A DNA stretch of 64,000 nt, taken from contig CM055096.1 of assembly GCA_029204225.1 (NCBI GenBank), positions 68,891,741-68,955,740 of the forward strand, read 5' to 3'. This stretch comes from Diphasiastrum complanatum (lineage: Eukaryota; Streptophyta; Lycopodiopsida; Lycopodiales; Lycopodiaceae). The notes below the pieces were generated by a model. That model saw only the letters and a list, made by a program, of their open reading frames with translations. It searched no databases and was not told the DNA's origin. The stretch's first letter is position 1, and every line of letters starts with the position of its first letter. Both the position numbers and the translations under genes were made by a program. Positions 21,836 to 31,749 of this stretch are shown here, in pieces.

Positions 21836-22980
21836 ATGGGATCTGCTGGAGCATACCTTCTAGAAGCTAGTGAGAGATTGAATTCTACAAATTATGCTAT
21901 TTGGAAGGTTAGGATGGAGTCACTCTTGGTGCTCCAAGACCTTCATGAGTTCTTGATTGAAGATGAAGATGAACCTCTAGGTGCACAGGAGTTAGCTAGA
22001 TACAAGAAGAGACTAGGCTTGCACTTCATTGTGTGAAGATGAATGTGAGCAATGATTTGTTGAGTGAAGTATCAGCATGTACTAGTGCTAAAGAGGCTTG
22101 GGAGTCTTTAAAATCAGTCTATGAATCTAGTAACACTTCAAGAGTACTCGTGCTTAGAAATCAGATTTTGCAAAGCATGAAGAGAAGTGAGGAGAGTGCA
22201 CAAGATTATGTACTCAGAATCAAGTCTCTAAATAGGGAGTTGGCTTCCATTGGAGAGAAGATTCATGATGGAGAGCTTGTACAAATTGTTCTTCATGGTC
22301 TAGGAGATGACTTTGCAAATTTGGTCCAAAGTTTTGCCATCCAAGGCACTTTTCCAACTATAGAAAAACTTCACAGTGTATTAGTGGCTGAAGAGTGTAG
22401 GATGCTCCATGAAAAATTTAGGATGAGTTCCTTGTCTTTGCAGGATGGTGATGAGAAAGCCAATTTCTCATTCAAGGGCAAAAAGAAGACCAATGGAAAG
22501 AAGAAGCATCCAAATGAGGCCAAAGAAGAGGATGATGCATCAAGCTCAAAGCACAAGTCAAAGCAAAAATGCTTCTTTTGTGGAAAGAAGGGGCATTATG
22601 CATCTTAATGCTACAAGAGGCTAAGAGCACAAGTGGAGGACAAACAAGGAAACCTTGCAAAGGAGGAGGAGGAGGATGAAGTAGATGTATTCTTGATGGC
22701 ATCTACATCCTCACCAACAAGCAATAGCAATTCAAGAGACAATTGGTGGATCGACAGTGGGGCTAGCTCCCACATGTCTTGTGAAAAGGACTTTTTCTCA
22801 ACCTTACACTCATTCAATGATGCTAAAAAGTTTGTCTTTATTGCAAATGATGAAGAGTGTAGGATAGATGGTGTTGGCACCATCTCTTTGTGTCTAGAAT
22901 CCTCAAAATGCATGGATCTAGAAAATGTCCTTTATGTACCATCAATCACCAAGAATATGCTTGACTTGTTTCTTACCTTT
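21836..22980 (+). pseudogene. Gag and protease remnant of element B
   Basis: Starts MGSAGAYLLEASERL and follows the Copia Gag pattern (STNYAIWKVRMESLL, EAWESLKSVYESSNTSRVLV), a zinc knuckle CFFCGKKGHYAS at about 22570-22605 with a stop in place of the residue before the last Cys, and protease DSGASSHM (about 22757). A frameshift near 22025 splits Gag. After NVLYVPSITKNMLDL (about 22960) the polyprotein is lost. It shares sequence with the intact element C Gag (KVRMESLL, EAW, VYESxxTSRVL). Confidence 0.9.
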
Positions 22981-23705
22981 AAGATCCATGGTGTTTATTA
23001 CTTTGTATGACAAGACAATGAAATGGAATGCTTTGAAATCTACATTTGTTGTTGATAAAGCAATTTCATTAGATAACTATTTTTGTAATAGTTTGAATAG
23101 AGTCATAAAAGATGAAACATCATTTGCTTTGGAAATCTTTGTGTCCACATGCTTTGTGCATAAAATTCCAATGTAAGGACCAAAGATTATCCTATTTCAA
23201 TGATAGGAATAATGTTAGTGTTTTGCTCTTCAAGTAGAGATTGTAGAATCTACTTAAAATCAACACCTTATTCAATTCATTGATGTTTTGGAGTCAAGTC
23301 AAGTGGAGGATCAAGCTCAAGACCCGAGGACTCCAAGAAGAATCTTGAGTATCAAGATGGAGCCATCAAGGCTCAATCATATGGACCAAGCAAGGCAAGT
23401 TGTCTTTGGCAACACTATGTATGCACTTAATAGTTTAATTGATGTATCTTCAAGTGCACAAAATGCCTTGGAATCCATGGCTTGGCATGATGTATAGTTT
23501 TTGAAGTGTGCTACATGTATATAGACACATTTGTGGAACATCTTGTAAGGGATCCTCTAAGAGGTGGTGAAAGATCCTTCATGGACATCATTCTCTATTG
23601 GAGTCTCAAAAGTTCCTTGTTTGTAGCTGGATTTTTTAGACACTTCTAAAAGCTTTCATTCATCTATCAAGAGAGTTGTAAATACACCAAGCTAAATTTG
23701 AGGAG
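22981..23705 (+). pseudogene. Scrambled pol remnants of element B
   Basis: Two short pieces match the element C polyprotein: PRTPRRI..KMEPSRL...ARQVVFGNTMYAL (about 23310-23430, linker before RT) and RGGERSFMDIILYWSL (about 23560-23610, the RERSFEDITLYRKL region after RT). Integrase, the RT catalytic core and RNase H between and around them are deleted. The polypurine tract GAGGAG precedes the 3' LTR. Confidence 0.75.
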
Positions 23706-24370
23706 TGTGAAGAATTGCCAAAAATTGGCAAATCTAGCTTGATCAAAAACCATGTAGAATAGTGTAAATTGTGTACACAAGTGGGTCCCACACATGTGAG
23801 GCCATGATGCCACGTGGGAAACCCATCCTAATGTAGGTTAGGTCAAGTCAAGAGAGCTGGTCATGTCTATTTGGTGGTCATCCCTACTTTATAGGACCTA
23901 CACCTAAGTTTAAGGTGAAAATTTGACCAATTAGCTACCTACCAAGCATAATTCTAGGACATAGACTAGGGTTTCATTTTAGGTCAAGGAGAGTGAGTTA
24001 ACTTCCTTATTACATGCTGGAAATCCACCTAACTTCAAGAAGGAAGTCGAATTTGCTATGTATTCCCTCTCTCCATAGTGAAAAGATAGAAATTTTTTGG
24101 AGCTCATTGGCAATCTCAAGCTAGTTCACTATGTACATTGAGTTTTTGTGATCCAAATGAAACCAAATCAATTTCTACTTGTTTCTCAGGTTGAAGGCCG
24201 TACTACAGTGATCAAGTCTTTTGATTGTTAATGCTTGTTGTTTGTCAAATTGCCAATCTAGATCAACTTTTTTGTGTCTAGTTTTTTGATAGATTGTTAA
24301 GCAAGCATCCAATCACTCTTGTGGATCTTTTGTAGATCCATTTACGGTCCTAAAGTACAGTATTTTCATA
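23706..24370 (+). repeat. 3' LTR of Copia element B (665 bp)
   Basis: Starts TGTGAAGAATTGCC and ends TTTTCATA (expected CACA, so the terminal CA is mutated). It matches the 5' LTR except for about 20 changes and a deletion of about 36 bp that removes the CACGTGTG palindrome. Confidence 0.92.
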
Positions 24371-24640
24371 GATGGAAAGTGCAAGCCAAAGTGGAAGCCA
24401 ATTATCTTCTTCATGTCAAGCTCAGCCATTGCTTGCAAATTTCCTTAGAGATATTGCTAAAACCTCAAAGGACATTGATTTGTTTAATATGCAAGAAGGT
24501 TATGTTGGCCTTGATGATGTTATCGAAGATCATAATGATAACACTTTGATTCAGGATGAGGGGCATGCTGAAATGGATGTTAAAGAGACAACGGAGAACC
24601 AAGCTATAGAAAAGGACATAGTACATGAGGCAAGTTAGTA
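24371..24640 (+). pseudogene. Continuation of the ParB/methyltransferase ORF after element B
   Basis: Removing element B and one GATGG restores the same frame: the codons ...KSLGGKM at 20312-20330 run into ESASQSGSQLSSSCQAQ at 24374 on. The segment is hydrophilic and acidic (EDHNDNTLIQDEGHAEMD). It ends at a TAG (24636-24638) or, alternatively, at a possible GC donor (GAG/GCAAGT) just before it. No known domain. It could be a linker into the FCP1-like region that follows. Confidence 0.5.
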
Positions 24641-24784
24641 GAGTTATTGTACAGTCATGGGATGGATGCCTTGATGCACTCTTCAAAGAACTATTTTCTT
24701 TCTTTCTAATGGATGATAAGTTTAAATATTTGGATACTACACAAACCATCTTATGTCAATTGTTCTTACTTTTCAATTGTACTT

Positions 24785-24815
24785 GTGTGTATGTGTGTGT
24801 GTGTGTGTGTGTGTG
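24785..24815. repeat. (GT)n microsatellite
   Basis: GTGTGT tract of about 31 bp in a non-coding stretch between the acidic ORF and the FCP1-like exon, probably intronic. Confidence 0.95.
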
Positions 24816-24929
24816 CATCACTTATATTGTTTTTTCTTTTAAGAATAAATGAAGGTAAATAAAGAATTTCAAGGAGATGTAAAAATATATTTTGATAGAT
24901 TAAGGCATGAAGAGCATGAATATTAATAC

Positions 24930-25515
24930 ATTGGGTTATGTACTTTCAAGTTCAACAACCAAAAAAGCACTACCATGATGAGTTGTTTCTTATTTTAGAT
25001 TTGAATGGCATACTTTTAAAAGATATGGAAGGCATCCTGGCTATCCTGATGTTGTGAAAGTTGGAAAACGATGGATAAAACTACGTTTTGGATGATTATA
25101 TTTTTTGAAGAAAATACTCTCTTTGTTTAGGGTTGGAATATGGTCATCCATGACACACGCCAATTTGCTATGCACTTATACATTCATGGAGGAACAAGCA
25201 CAACAAAAGCTACCATTTTTTATGGTCTGGAGCCAAGAAAATTGCTATCAGCATGAAAGAATGATGAGACCTGATAATGATAATGTCATTGCTGACTTCA
25301 AACCTTTATGTTACATTTGGCGCCACTTTTACCCATCTTTAGATTGTCATAACACGATACTAGTAGATGACTCTCCGTATAAATGTTGTATGAATAGTGC
25401 AGAAAATTGCATATTTCTAGAGACATTTGATGGGTGGAGTGAGGGAGACTATCTAAATGATGTATTACTACCTCATTTGGAAGAAATGAAAAAGGCTCCC
25501 AATGTTCAAGAGTAA
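24930..25515 (+). pseudogene. FCP1/NLI-interacting-factor-type HAD phosphatase-like
   Basis: A plus-strand frame reads HDELFLILDLNGILLK (about 24975-25020), which is HAD motif I in the DLNG form common in plant NLI-interacting-factor-like proteins. After a frameshift come RYGRHPGYPDVVKVGKRW, a stop near 25093, then LSLFRVGIWSSMTHANL (VGIWSS at 25132-25149), KPLCYIW, and TILVDDSPYKCCMN (about 25355-25390, the motif III/IV acidic box), ending PHLEEMKKAPNVQE. In the wider family this fold removes phosphate from phospho-Ser/Thr, for example on the RNA polymerase II tail. Whether the DLNG form is catalytic is uncertain. One frameshift and one stop make this copy a pseudogene unless splicing avoids them. 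It may be a separate gene or the 3' part of the methyltransferase locus. Confidence 0.7.
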
Positions 25516-25904
25516 ATCGTATTGGTCAACAACCAATCATGTCAAATCATAGATATTATAGTTATCTTCAACTGGTGATGCAAGATCCTTGGGACTCTAT
25601 TCTACCTGCAGCTCCATAAAAAAAATCAATGTTTGATGATGTGCTACATCACAAGAAAATGGAAGACACGAAGATTCTATCCATATATGAGGAATTTTAT
25701 GCTAATCAAATACAAATATTGGAAGCCCTTGTAAAAAAACCATGGCTTCCTCGCACTAGAGGCGAAGCAATTGTTATGGCTATCCACCTTGGGCTGGATA
25801 ATGATAACTTTAGTGAAAAACGAGCAGAAGATCATATCCAATTCCTTACTGCAAGAATGGAAAGAGAAAGGGGATTGAGGACAAGAGAGTCAATAGAAAT
25901 GTAA
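25516..25904 (+). pseudogene. C-terminal tail following the FCP1-like domain
   Basis: Coding-like sequence continues after the FCP1-like ORF (QDPWDSILPAAP, stop, MFDDVLHHKKMEDTKILSIYEEF, then LPRTRGEAIVMAIHLGLDND) to a stop at 25904. A diverged second copy lies at 26790-27115. No domain recognised. The conserved spacing in both copies suggests it was the real C-terminus of the gene. Confidence 0.5.
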
Positions 25905-26640
25905 ATGTTGAATAGGCATCCAAATTGCCTTCAACTCTATGTAATGTTCCAAGTTATATGCCTAATGTTCAAACTCTATGTAACAATTCTTCTATTTTAT
26001 ATTAGAATTAAAATATGAATTTTGATGAAGCAATTTCAAATTGTTGAATTTCTATATTTTGTCTTTATGTTTGCTATGCAATCACTTTATCTATAATTTG
26101 TCAATTTATTAGGATTGATGTATGGATCAAGTTAAAGATTTGAGGTAAATTTTCTATCAGGTACATGTATGTGACAAAGATCAATATAATTTTTTCAACT
26201 TTGATTAATCAAACAACTTTATGAACAATTGAATACACTATTTTTGTGATCTTGCATAGGTTTGGCAAAATCAAATAATGTATTTGATGTTGATTTAACA
26301 CTCTAAAGAGTACATCTAAAAGCCAGCCCATTGTAGTTACTTCATGTTCTATGGTATTTGAGAAGAACCCAAGTTTGACATCTTTTGTTATATTAGAGAA
26401 ACAAGAAAGAAAAAATTCAATAGATTCATAAGACGACATCAAAGATATCTTCAAGGATGCAATTTTCAACTATTTCCCTTAGTAGCATAATTGAATAAAA
26501 TGTGGAAAAAAAAAATTACTTTTTTTTATTTTGTCAAGGTTTTTCTCTTGCAACCTTAGCCAATGAAGCATGCATCTTTACGCTGTAAATGATGATACAA
26601 AAGAGAAAAATAATGCAAAATTATATTTTTATATGTTTCA
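25600..26640. repeat. Tandem segmental duplication, copy 1
   Basis: The gene tail, 3' region and downstream AT-rich sequence (to AGCCAATGAAGCATGCAT and AGAGAAAAATAATGC) recur in the same order at 26790-28190. The copies are clearly diverged by substitutions and indels. Confidence 0.8.
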
Positions 26641-26789
26641 AAATCATGAATTAATACTGAGACTTTTATGTCTTCTTCTTGTCTCCAAGTGAAAACCTAT
26701 GCTTGGAAATAAAACACTTTACCAAAAGACTTTGTAGACACAACAACAACACACTCCAATGAAGGTTCATGAATCTCCTTTGCAAGCAC

Positions 26790-28190
26790 CTTCTCAACAC
26801 CATGGAACTGTATTCTACCTGCAACTCCATCAAAGACATCAATGTTTGATGATGTGCCACATCACAAAAAACAAAAGTCACAAATTTTCAATCCATATAT
26901 GAGGAATTTGATGTTGATAAAGTACTATAACAATTATTGAAATCACTTATAAGAAAGCCTTGCTCTTCTCGCACTAGAGGTCAAACAATTGTTATGGCGA
27001 TTTACCTTGGTCTGAATAAAGATAACCTTAGTGAAAATTGAGCAAGAGATCATGTCTAGGAAGAGAAAGAGAAAGGAAATTGAGGACAAGAGCGTCAATA
27101 AAAATATAAATGTTGATTAAGCATGGAAATTGCCTTCAACTTTATGTAATGCTCAACATGCTTTGTAAACTTATATGCCTATTGCATTGATGCAAAAATT
27201 CTCTTATCTTATATTGAAAACATAATATGAATTTTTATAAAGCAATTTCATGTTTGTCTTCATGTTTGTTATGCAATTACTTAATCTATGATATATCAAT
27301 TTATTTTTTATTTTTTTTGAAAAGCTTAATAGCACTATCATATATTCACAAATATACAAGTACAAAAAATGACTTCCAAACTGTAGTCAGTCCGAGGTCC
27401 ATATTTACTTACAAAGCCCAAAGGCTGCCAAGATAGCATACCACACAGGGTAGCAAACTAAAAGTAACTTAAGTGGTATGTAGAAAAAACATAGCAAGTC
27501 TAAATTAAATACAAGCTGCTACCAATAAAGAAGAGGGCTCCTTCTCAAACACTTGCTGGTTTCTCGTTGTCCATATCTTTCACCAAACCACCAGTCCACA
27601 CACATGCCAGAAAATATGTGCAGAGGAATCTGTCAGCAAGTTCTCACGGAGAAGGATGGTGTCAATAATGATCTATGAATCAAGTTGAAGATGTACGATA
27701 AAGTTTCTAGCATGGTACACGCATGTGACAAAGATCTATATTATTCCTTCAACTTTGACTAATTAAACAACTTCATGAATAATTTAGTACACTATTTTTG
27801 TGATCTTGTTATAATTGACAAAATTAAAATAATGTATTTGATGAGTATTTAAAAATTTAAAGAATACATAAAAAAAGCCTTATTTCATGTTATACGTGAT
27901 TCAGAAAATTCCATGCACAACATCTTAGTTTATACTGTAGAAACAATGAATGAAAAATTCGGTAGACACTTAATAAGACATCAAAGATACCTGCGGATAT
28001 GCAATTTCAATTTTTTTTCTTTTGTAGCATAATTGAATTTGAATAGAATATGGGAAAACCATTTTTTTTTTTTGTTTAGTCAAGGTTATCCTCTTGCAAC
28101 AACTAGCCAATGAAGCATGCATTTTTCTATTGTGGATGAGTATATGAATGAGAAAAATAATACAAATTAACATAAAATTTGATGTTTTCG
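26790..28190. repeat. Tandem segmental duplication, copy 2
   Basis: Second copy of the 25600-26640 segment, including a broken version of the gene tail (26790-27115: TCTCGCACTAGAGG, GTTATGGCGAT) and the downstream CAATGAAGCATGCAT region. It is enlarged by a LINE fragment inserted at about 27303-27663. Confidence 0.8.
27303..27663 (-). mobile_element. LINE 3' end fragment inserted in the duplication
   Basis: Begins on the plus strand with a T-rich run (27303-27319), i.e. a poly(A) tail on the minus strand. Minus-strand frames near the other end read HIFWHVCGLVVW and KIWTTRNQQVFEKE, the Trp/His/Cys-rich C-terminal region of plant LINE ORF2. The paralogous stretch in copy 1 (about 26100-26135) lacks this sequence, so the insertion post-dates the duplication. 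Possible short target duplication TCAAT at both sides. Confidence 0.7.
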
Positions 28191-28369
28191 GAAGAATAGA
28201 TTAATATTGAGACTTGCACAAGTCTCAAAATTACTAAACATGTCTTTTTACACATAGAAAATTTGATATTCTCTCCTTATTTATCTTTACAGAAAGAATA
28301 TTCAGGCTCCAATGCCAACTTCAACAATCCAAATTAAAGCAACAAAACAATCGAGCAATCCTTACTTAT

Positions 28370-28770
28370 TCTCATATGAAATCAAATAAAATTTCACCAT
28401 TGGACTGCATTCAATGAAATATATAGCCCTTTCAAAATTGACGTCTTTTGCCTTCACCGCTCCCATAAAAAATGGACTAACAACAAAAACTACACCATGA
28501 GAATCTGAACTAATACTATGCTACAAAAAGTTTCCTTTGGCTTCTACTATAACATCGGTAATCTTTGATGTTTTTTCTTTCAGCTCGGCACAAAATTTGG
28601 GACCTAATCTATAGCTTTTATTTGAATCTGAAGGAAAGAAATCAAAATAATTGCTGAGAAAATCAATTTTATTAGCTAAATAAACCTCGTATTGGTTATA
28701 ATGCTCCGAATCAAAATAAACCTGCATAGGATCATATGGAATTCTGACAAAAAGATTATGTATAGGAGCA
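28370..28770 (-). pseudogene. Decayed ORF, unknown product
   Basis: The minus-strand frame PYDPMQVYFDSEHYNQYEVY ... GPKFCAELKEKTSKITDVIV ... FL, stop (TAG near 28521), then SISSDSHGVVFVVSPFFMG and NFERAIYFIECSPMVKFYLI stays in one frame and ends at a plausible GT donor (GAGAATAA/GTAAGG, about 28365). Protein-like composition with one stop suggests a former exon of about 130 codons. Family not recognised. Confidence 0.4.
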
Positions 28771-28789
28771 GAAAGATAAGGTGAAGATC

Positions 28790-29764
28790 ATGCTCCAAAA
28801 GTACCTTGGACATTCACGAAGGAGGAGCTTAACCATGTGCGCTCCATTATTCATGACATTAGAACACCAACTGGTTTTGCCCATTCTCTATGGTCATCAT
28901 TCACAGGATGGAAAGTTGCAAGGTCTCAAATCTCATGATTGGCTAAAGATTATTCAATTCATCTATCCATTGTCAATTCGTGGGTGCTTGTCAAAAGATA
29001 TTTGTGAGACCATATACAAACTATCAACCATTGTCAAGTATTTACATGTACTTCGTGCATTTTTTTTATTTAGTATTTATTGATTGGAAATTCAAATAGA
29101 CATAAAATGGATTGAATATGTTGTAGATGGATGTGTTCAAAAGAAATCCGTGAGCTGGATCTTCGCAAGAGACATGAGGATATGGTGGAGATTGTGTGCA
29201 TGTTTGAGATATATTTTTCGACTTCCATCATGGACTCACCAGTGCATTTATTGGTGCACTTGGTTGAAGAAGTTTCTATTGTTGGTCCAGTGCACACTAG
29301 GTATAAGTGCATAAATTATCTTTTGCATGTGTATTTAAACTAAAATCAATTGATACATGAACTCATTAAATAAAACACTTATTTTTAACCATTTGTGACT
29401 TTTTAGGTGGATGTTCTTTATGGAAAGGTACATGAAAGTCTTAAAAGATTTTGTGCGTCAAAAGGCAAGGCCTGAAGGTAGCATGTCAGAGGGATGGTCA
29501 GTACATGAATCTCTCTTTTATGTTACTGAAATTTTGCACCAACTACATCCATCTGCTCCACTATTGTGGCGTGATGAGGAAGCCGAACAGGTAACTAGTG
29601 AAAAACCTCAAGGGATGGGAAAGGTCCATAGGTTGGCACCCTTCCAACGAGAAAAACATTTTACATTCATGCTTTATAATTGTGGAGTTATTAATAAATG
29701 GTTAGACCTATATGAAGAAGAAAAAAAAAAAAGAGGGCCTTGTCTAGAAAGCGCGGATTCCTGA
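28790..29764 (+). pseudogene. CACTA (En/Spm-like) transposase C-terminal exons, tnp2/DUF4218
   Basis: Plus-strand exons give PWTFTKEELNHVRSIIHDI, then (after a one-base shift near 28915) GLKSHDWLKIIQFIYPLSIR, MCSKEIRELDLRKRHEDMV, MDSPVHLLVHLVEEVSIVGP, WMFFMERYMKVLKDFVRQKA and RPEGSMSEGW. These are the end of Transposase_21 (tnp2) and the DUF4218 domain that follows it in plant CACTA transposases. Two introns interrupt it: 29038-29126 and 29301-29406, both GT...AG with the frame kept (H-T-R/W across the second). The catalytic N-terminal half is absent. One frameshift and the truncation indicate a relic. A palindrome-rich array follows within 100 bp. Confidence 0.88.
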
Positions 29765-29839
29765 TGGACACATGGCCTCAAGTTCACATGATCTTGATCC
29801 ATTGCCCAAGCAATGCACTATAGAGTGGATGCATGACAC

Positions 29840-30270
29840 ACTACAAAGTCCATCTTTGGACTTCCTACATATCTTTTAGCAGAAACATACTCTTCCAAGA
29901 GAGTGTGAATGTATGTAGTCCATCGTTGGACTTCCTACATATGATTAGCAAAAACTTACTCTCAAAAGAGAGAATGAATGCATGTAGTCCATCGCTGGAC
30001 TCCCTGCATATCATGCTCGAAAATTATCAAGAAAAGTGAGATAGATGGTATGTTGTCCACATCGCTGGACAGATGCAAGCTTATATCCCAAGTAAGGCCA
30101 CAAATTAGACACATATAAGCTGTCAACTCGTGGCTTATCACTCAATGTTGTCAGTAGAGATAATAGTCAGATACTATGAACTATGGAAGGCCTCCATCGC
30201 TGTCTTCTAGGCAGAATGTGGCTCTGTTTAGACAAAGAAAACTCATATAAGGTCCATCGTTGGACAACAA
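29840..30270. repeat. Palindromic subterminal-type repeats beside the CACTA relic
   Basis: The core AGTCCATCGTTGGACT and variants occur at 29847, 29917, 29986, 30055 (GTCCACATCGCTGGAC) and 30251, with a half copy at about 30187. The first three are spaced 69-70 bp and each unit also carries a second small palindrome (CTCTTCCAAGAG, CTCTCAAAAGAGAG). Clustered short palindromes next to a CACTA transposase fit the subterminal repeats bound by TNPA-like proteins in that superfamily. No clean CACTA terminus was found. Confidence 0.75.
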
Positions 30271-30810
30271 CCATTGTAAACAACAAAACTTATCTAGAGA
30301 AAGCATCATTTGATGATTATTTTCTACACAATGATGAAAGCATCCCTTCTAAAGCTATGATTAAGCAAGAGGAGAGCAACTGTAGCAAGGAGTTGAGAGA
30401 AAGAGAGCATACCGAACTGATCTTCATGAAAGATTCCCACCGGTAGGGCACAGTTTTTGTAGGTAAGAGATCAAAGAAGCTCTTCTCAGTATTGTGAAGA
30501 GAAAGTGTCGAAAGCTGCAAGTTTATGTAGAGTCACATTTCAAAGTTTCTCGGAAGGTGGTGTGTGTTTAAGAAAAGGTGGGAAATCGACTTTCTCTCCT
30601 TTAAAGTTATAATTTAAAAAACCTTTGTAGAGTATAGTTTTTTTTTTGTAATAACTTTTTTATAGAGATTCTTTACTTCATAAGAAAAGCCTCTTAAAAG
30701 ATTTTGAAGCTTGGGTAAGTTAAAAACCTTGTTCTTTGAAGAGACTGTTCATTAGCATTATTCCATATTTTTTATAGCAAGACAGGGTGAATATAAACGA
30801 AGAAGAATCC

Positions 30811-31550
<740 letters not shown>

Positions 31551-31559
31551 CATAACAAA

Positions 31560-31749
31560 CATTTTTTATACCTAAAAATAAAGACCACTCCAATGTGGAT
31601 ATTACACACATATAATTCTATGATGGAACTAGAGAGACCTCAATAGTAACAGTTTCTTGAAACTATTTGTCTAACTAGTCTTCACCATGGCTACAATTAG
31701 CATCATTTATTATTGAGCACATGGGCTAATTACATGCAGGACATGACAC
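31560..31749 (-). repeat. Possible LTR start of a minus-strand Gypsy element
   Basis: Minus-strand TACGTAGGGGGAGTGTCATG near 31765-31745 looks like a polypurine tract followed by an LTR start (TGTCATGTCCTGCATG). The other end is not defined. Confidence 0.4.

Larger units (their letters stand above)
20331..24370 (+). mobile_element. Copia element B: internally deleted LTR retrotransposon, TSD GATGG
   Basis: A 4.04-kb element bounded by 5-bp target duplications GATGG (20326-20330 and 24371-24375). 5' LTR 20331-21030, 3' LTR 23706-24370, PBS 21031, gag-protease 21836-22975. Only scraps of the linker and RT remain, so integrase and nearly all RT/RNase H are gone. It sits in the sense direction inside the methyltransferase-like ORF. 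About 20 differences between the LTRs show it is older than element C. Confidence 0.92.

Noticed and set aside
24625-24852. ORF running through the GT microsatellite
   Set aside because: Translates the dinucleotide repeat as (Val-Cys)n. More likely intronic.
29838-29844. CACTAC just before the palindrome array, read as a CACTA element terminus
   Set aside because: It has the wrong position and orientation relative to the transposase exons, with no matching inverted terminus or 3-bp target duplication. A 5-6 bp match is expected by chance.
30183-30446. 87-codon plus-strand ORF after the CACTA relic
   Set aside because: It overlaps the palindromic repeat array, has no recognisable motif and no splice context. 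Not supported as a gene.
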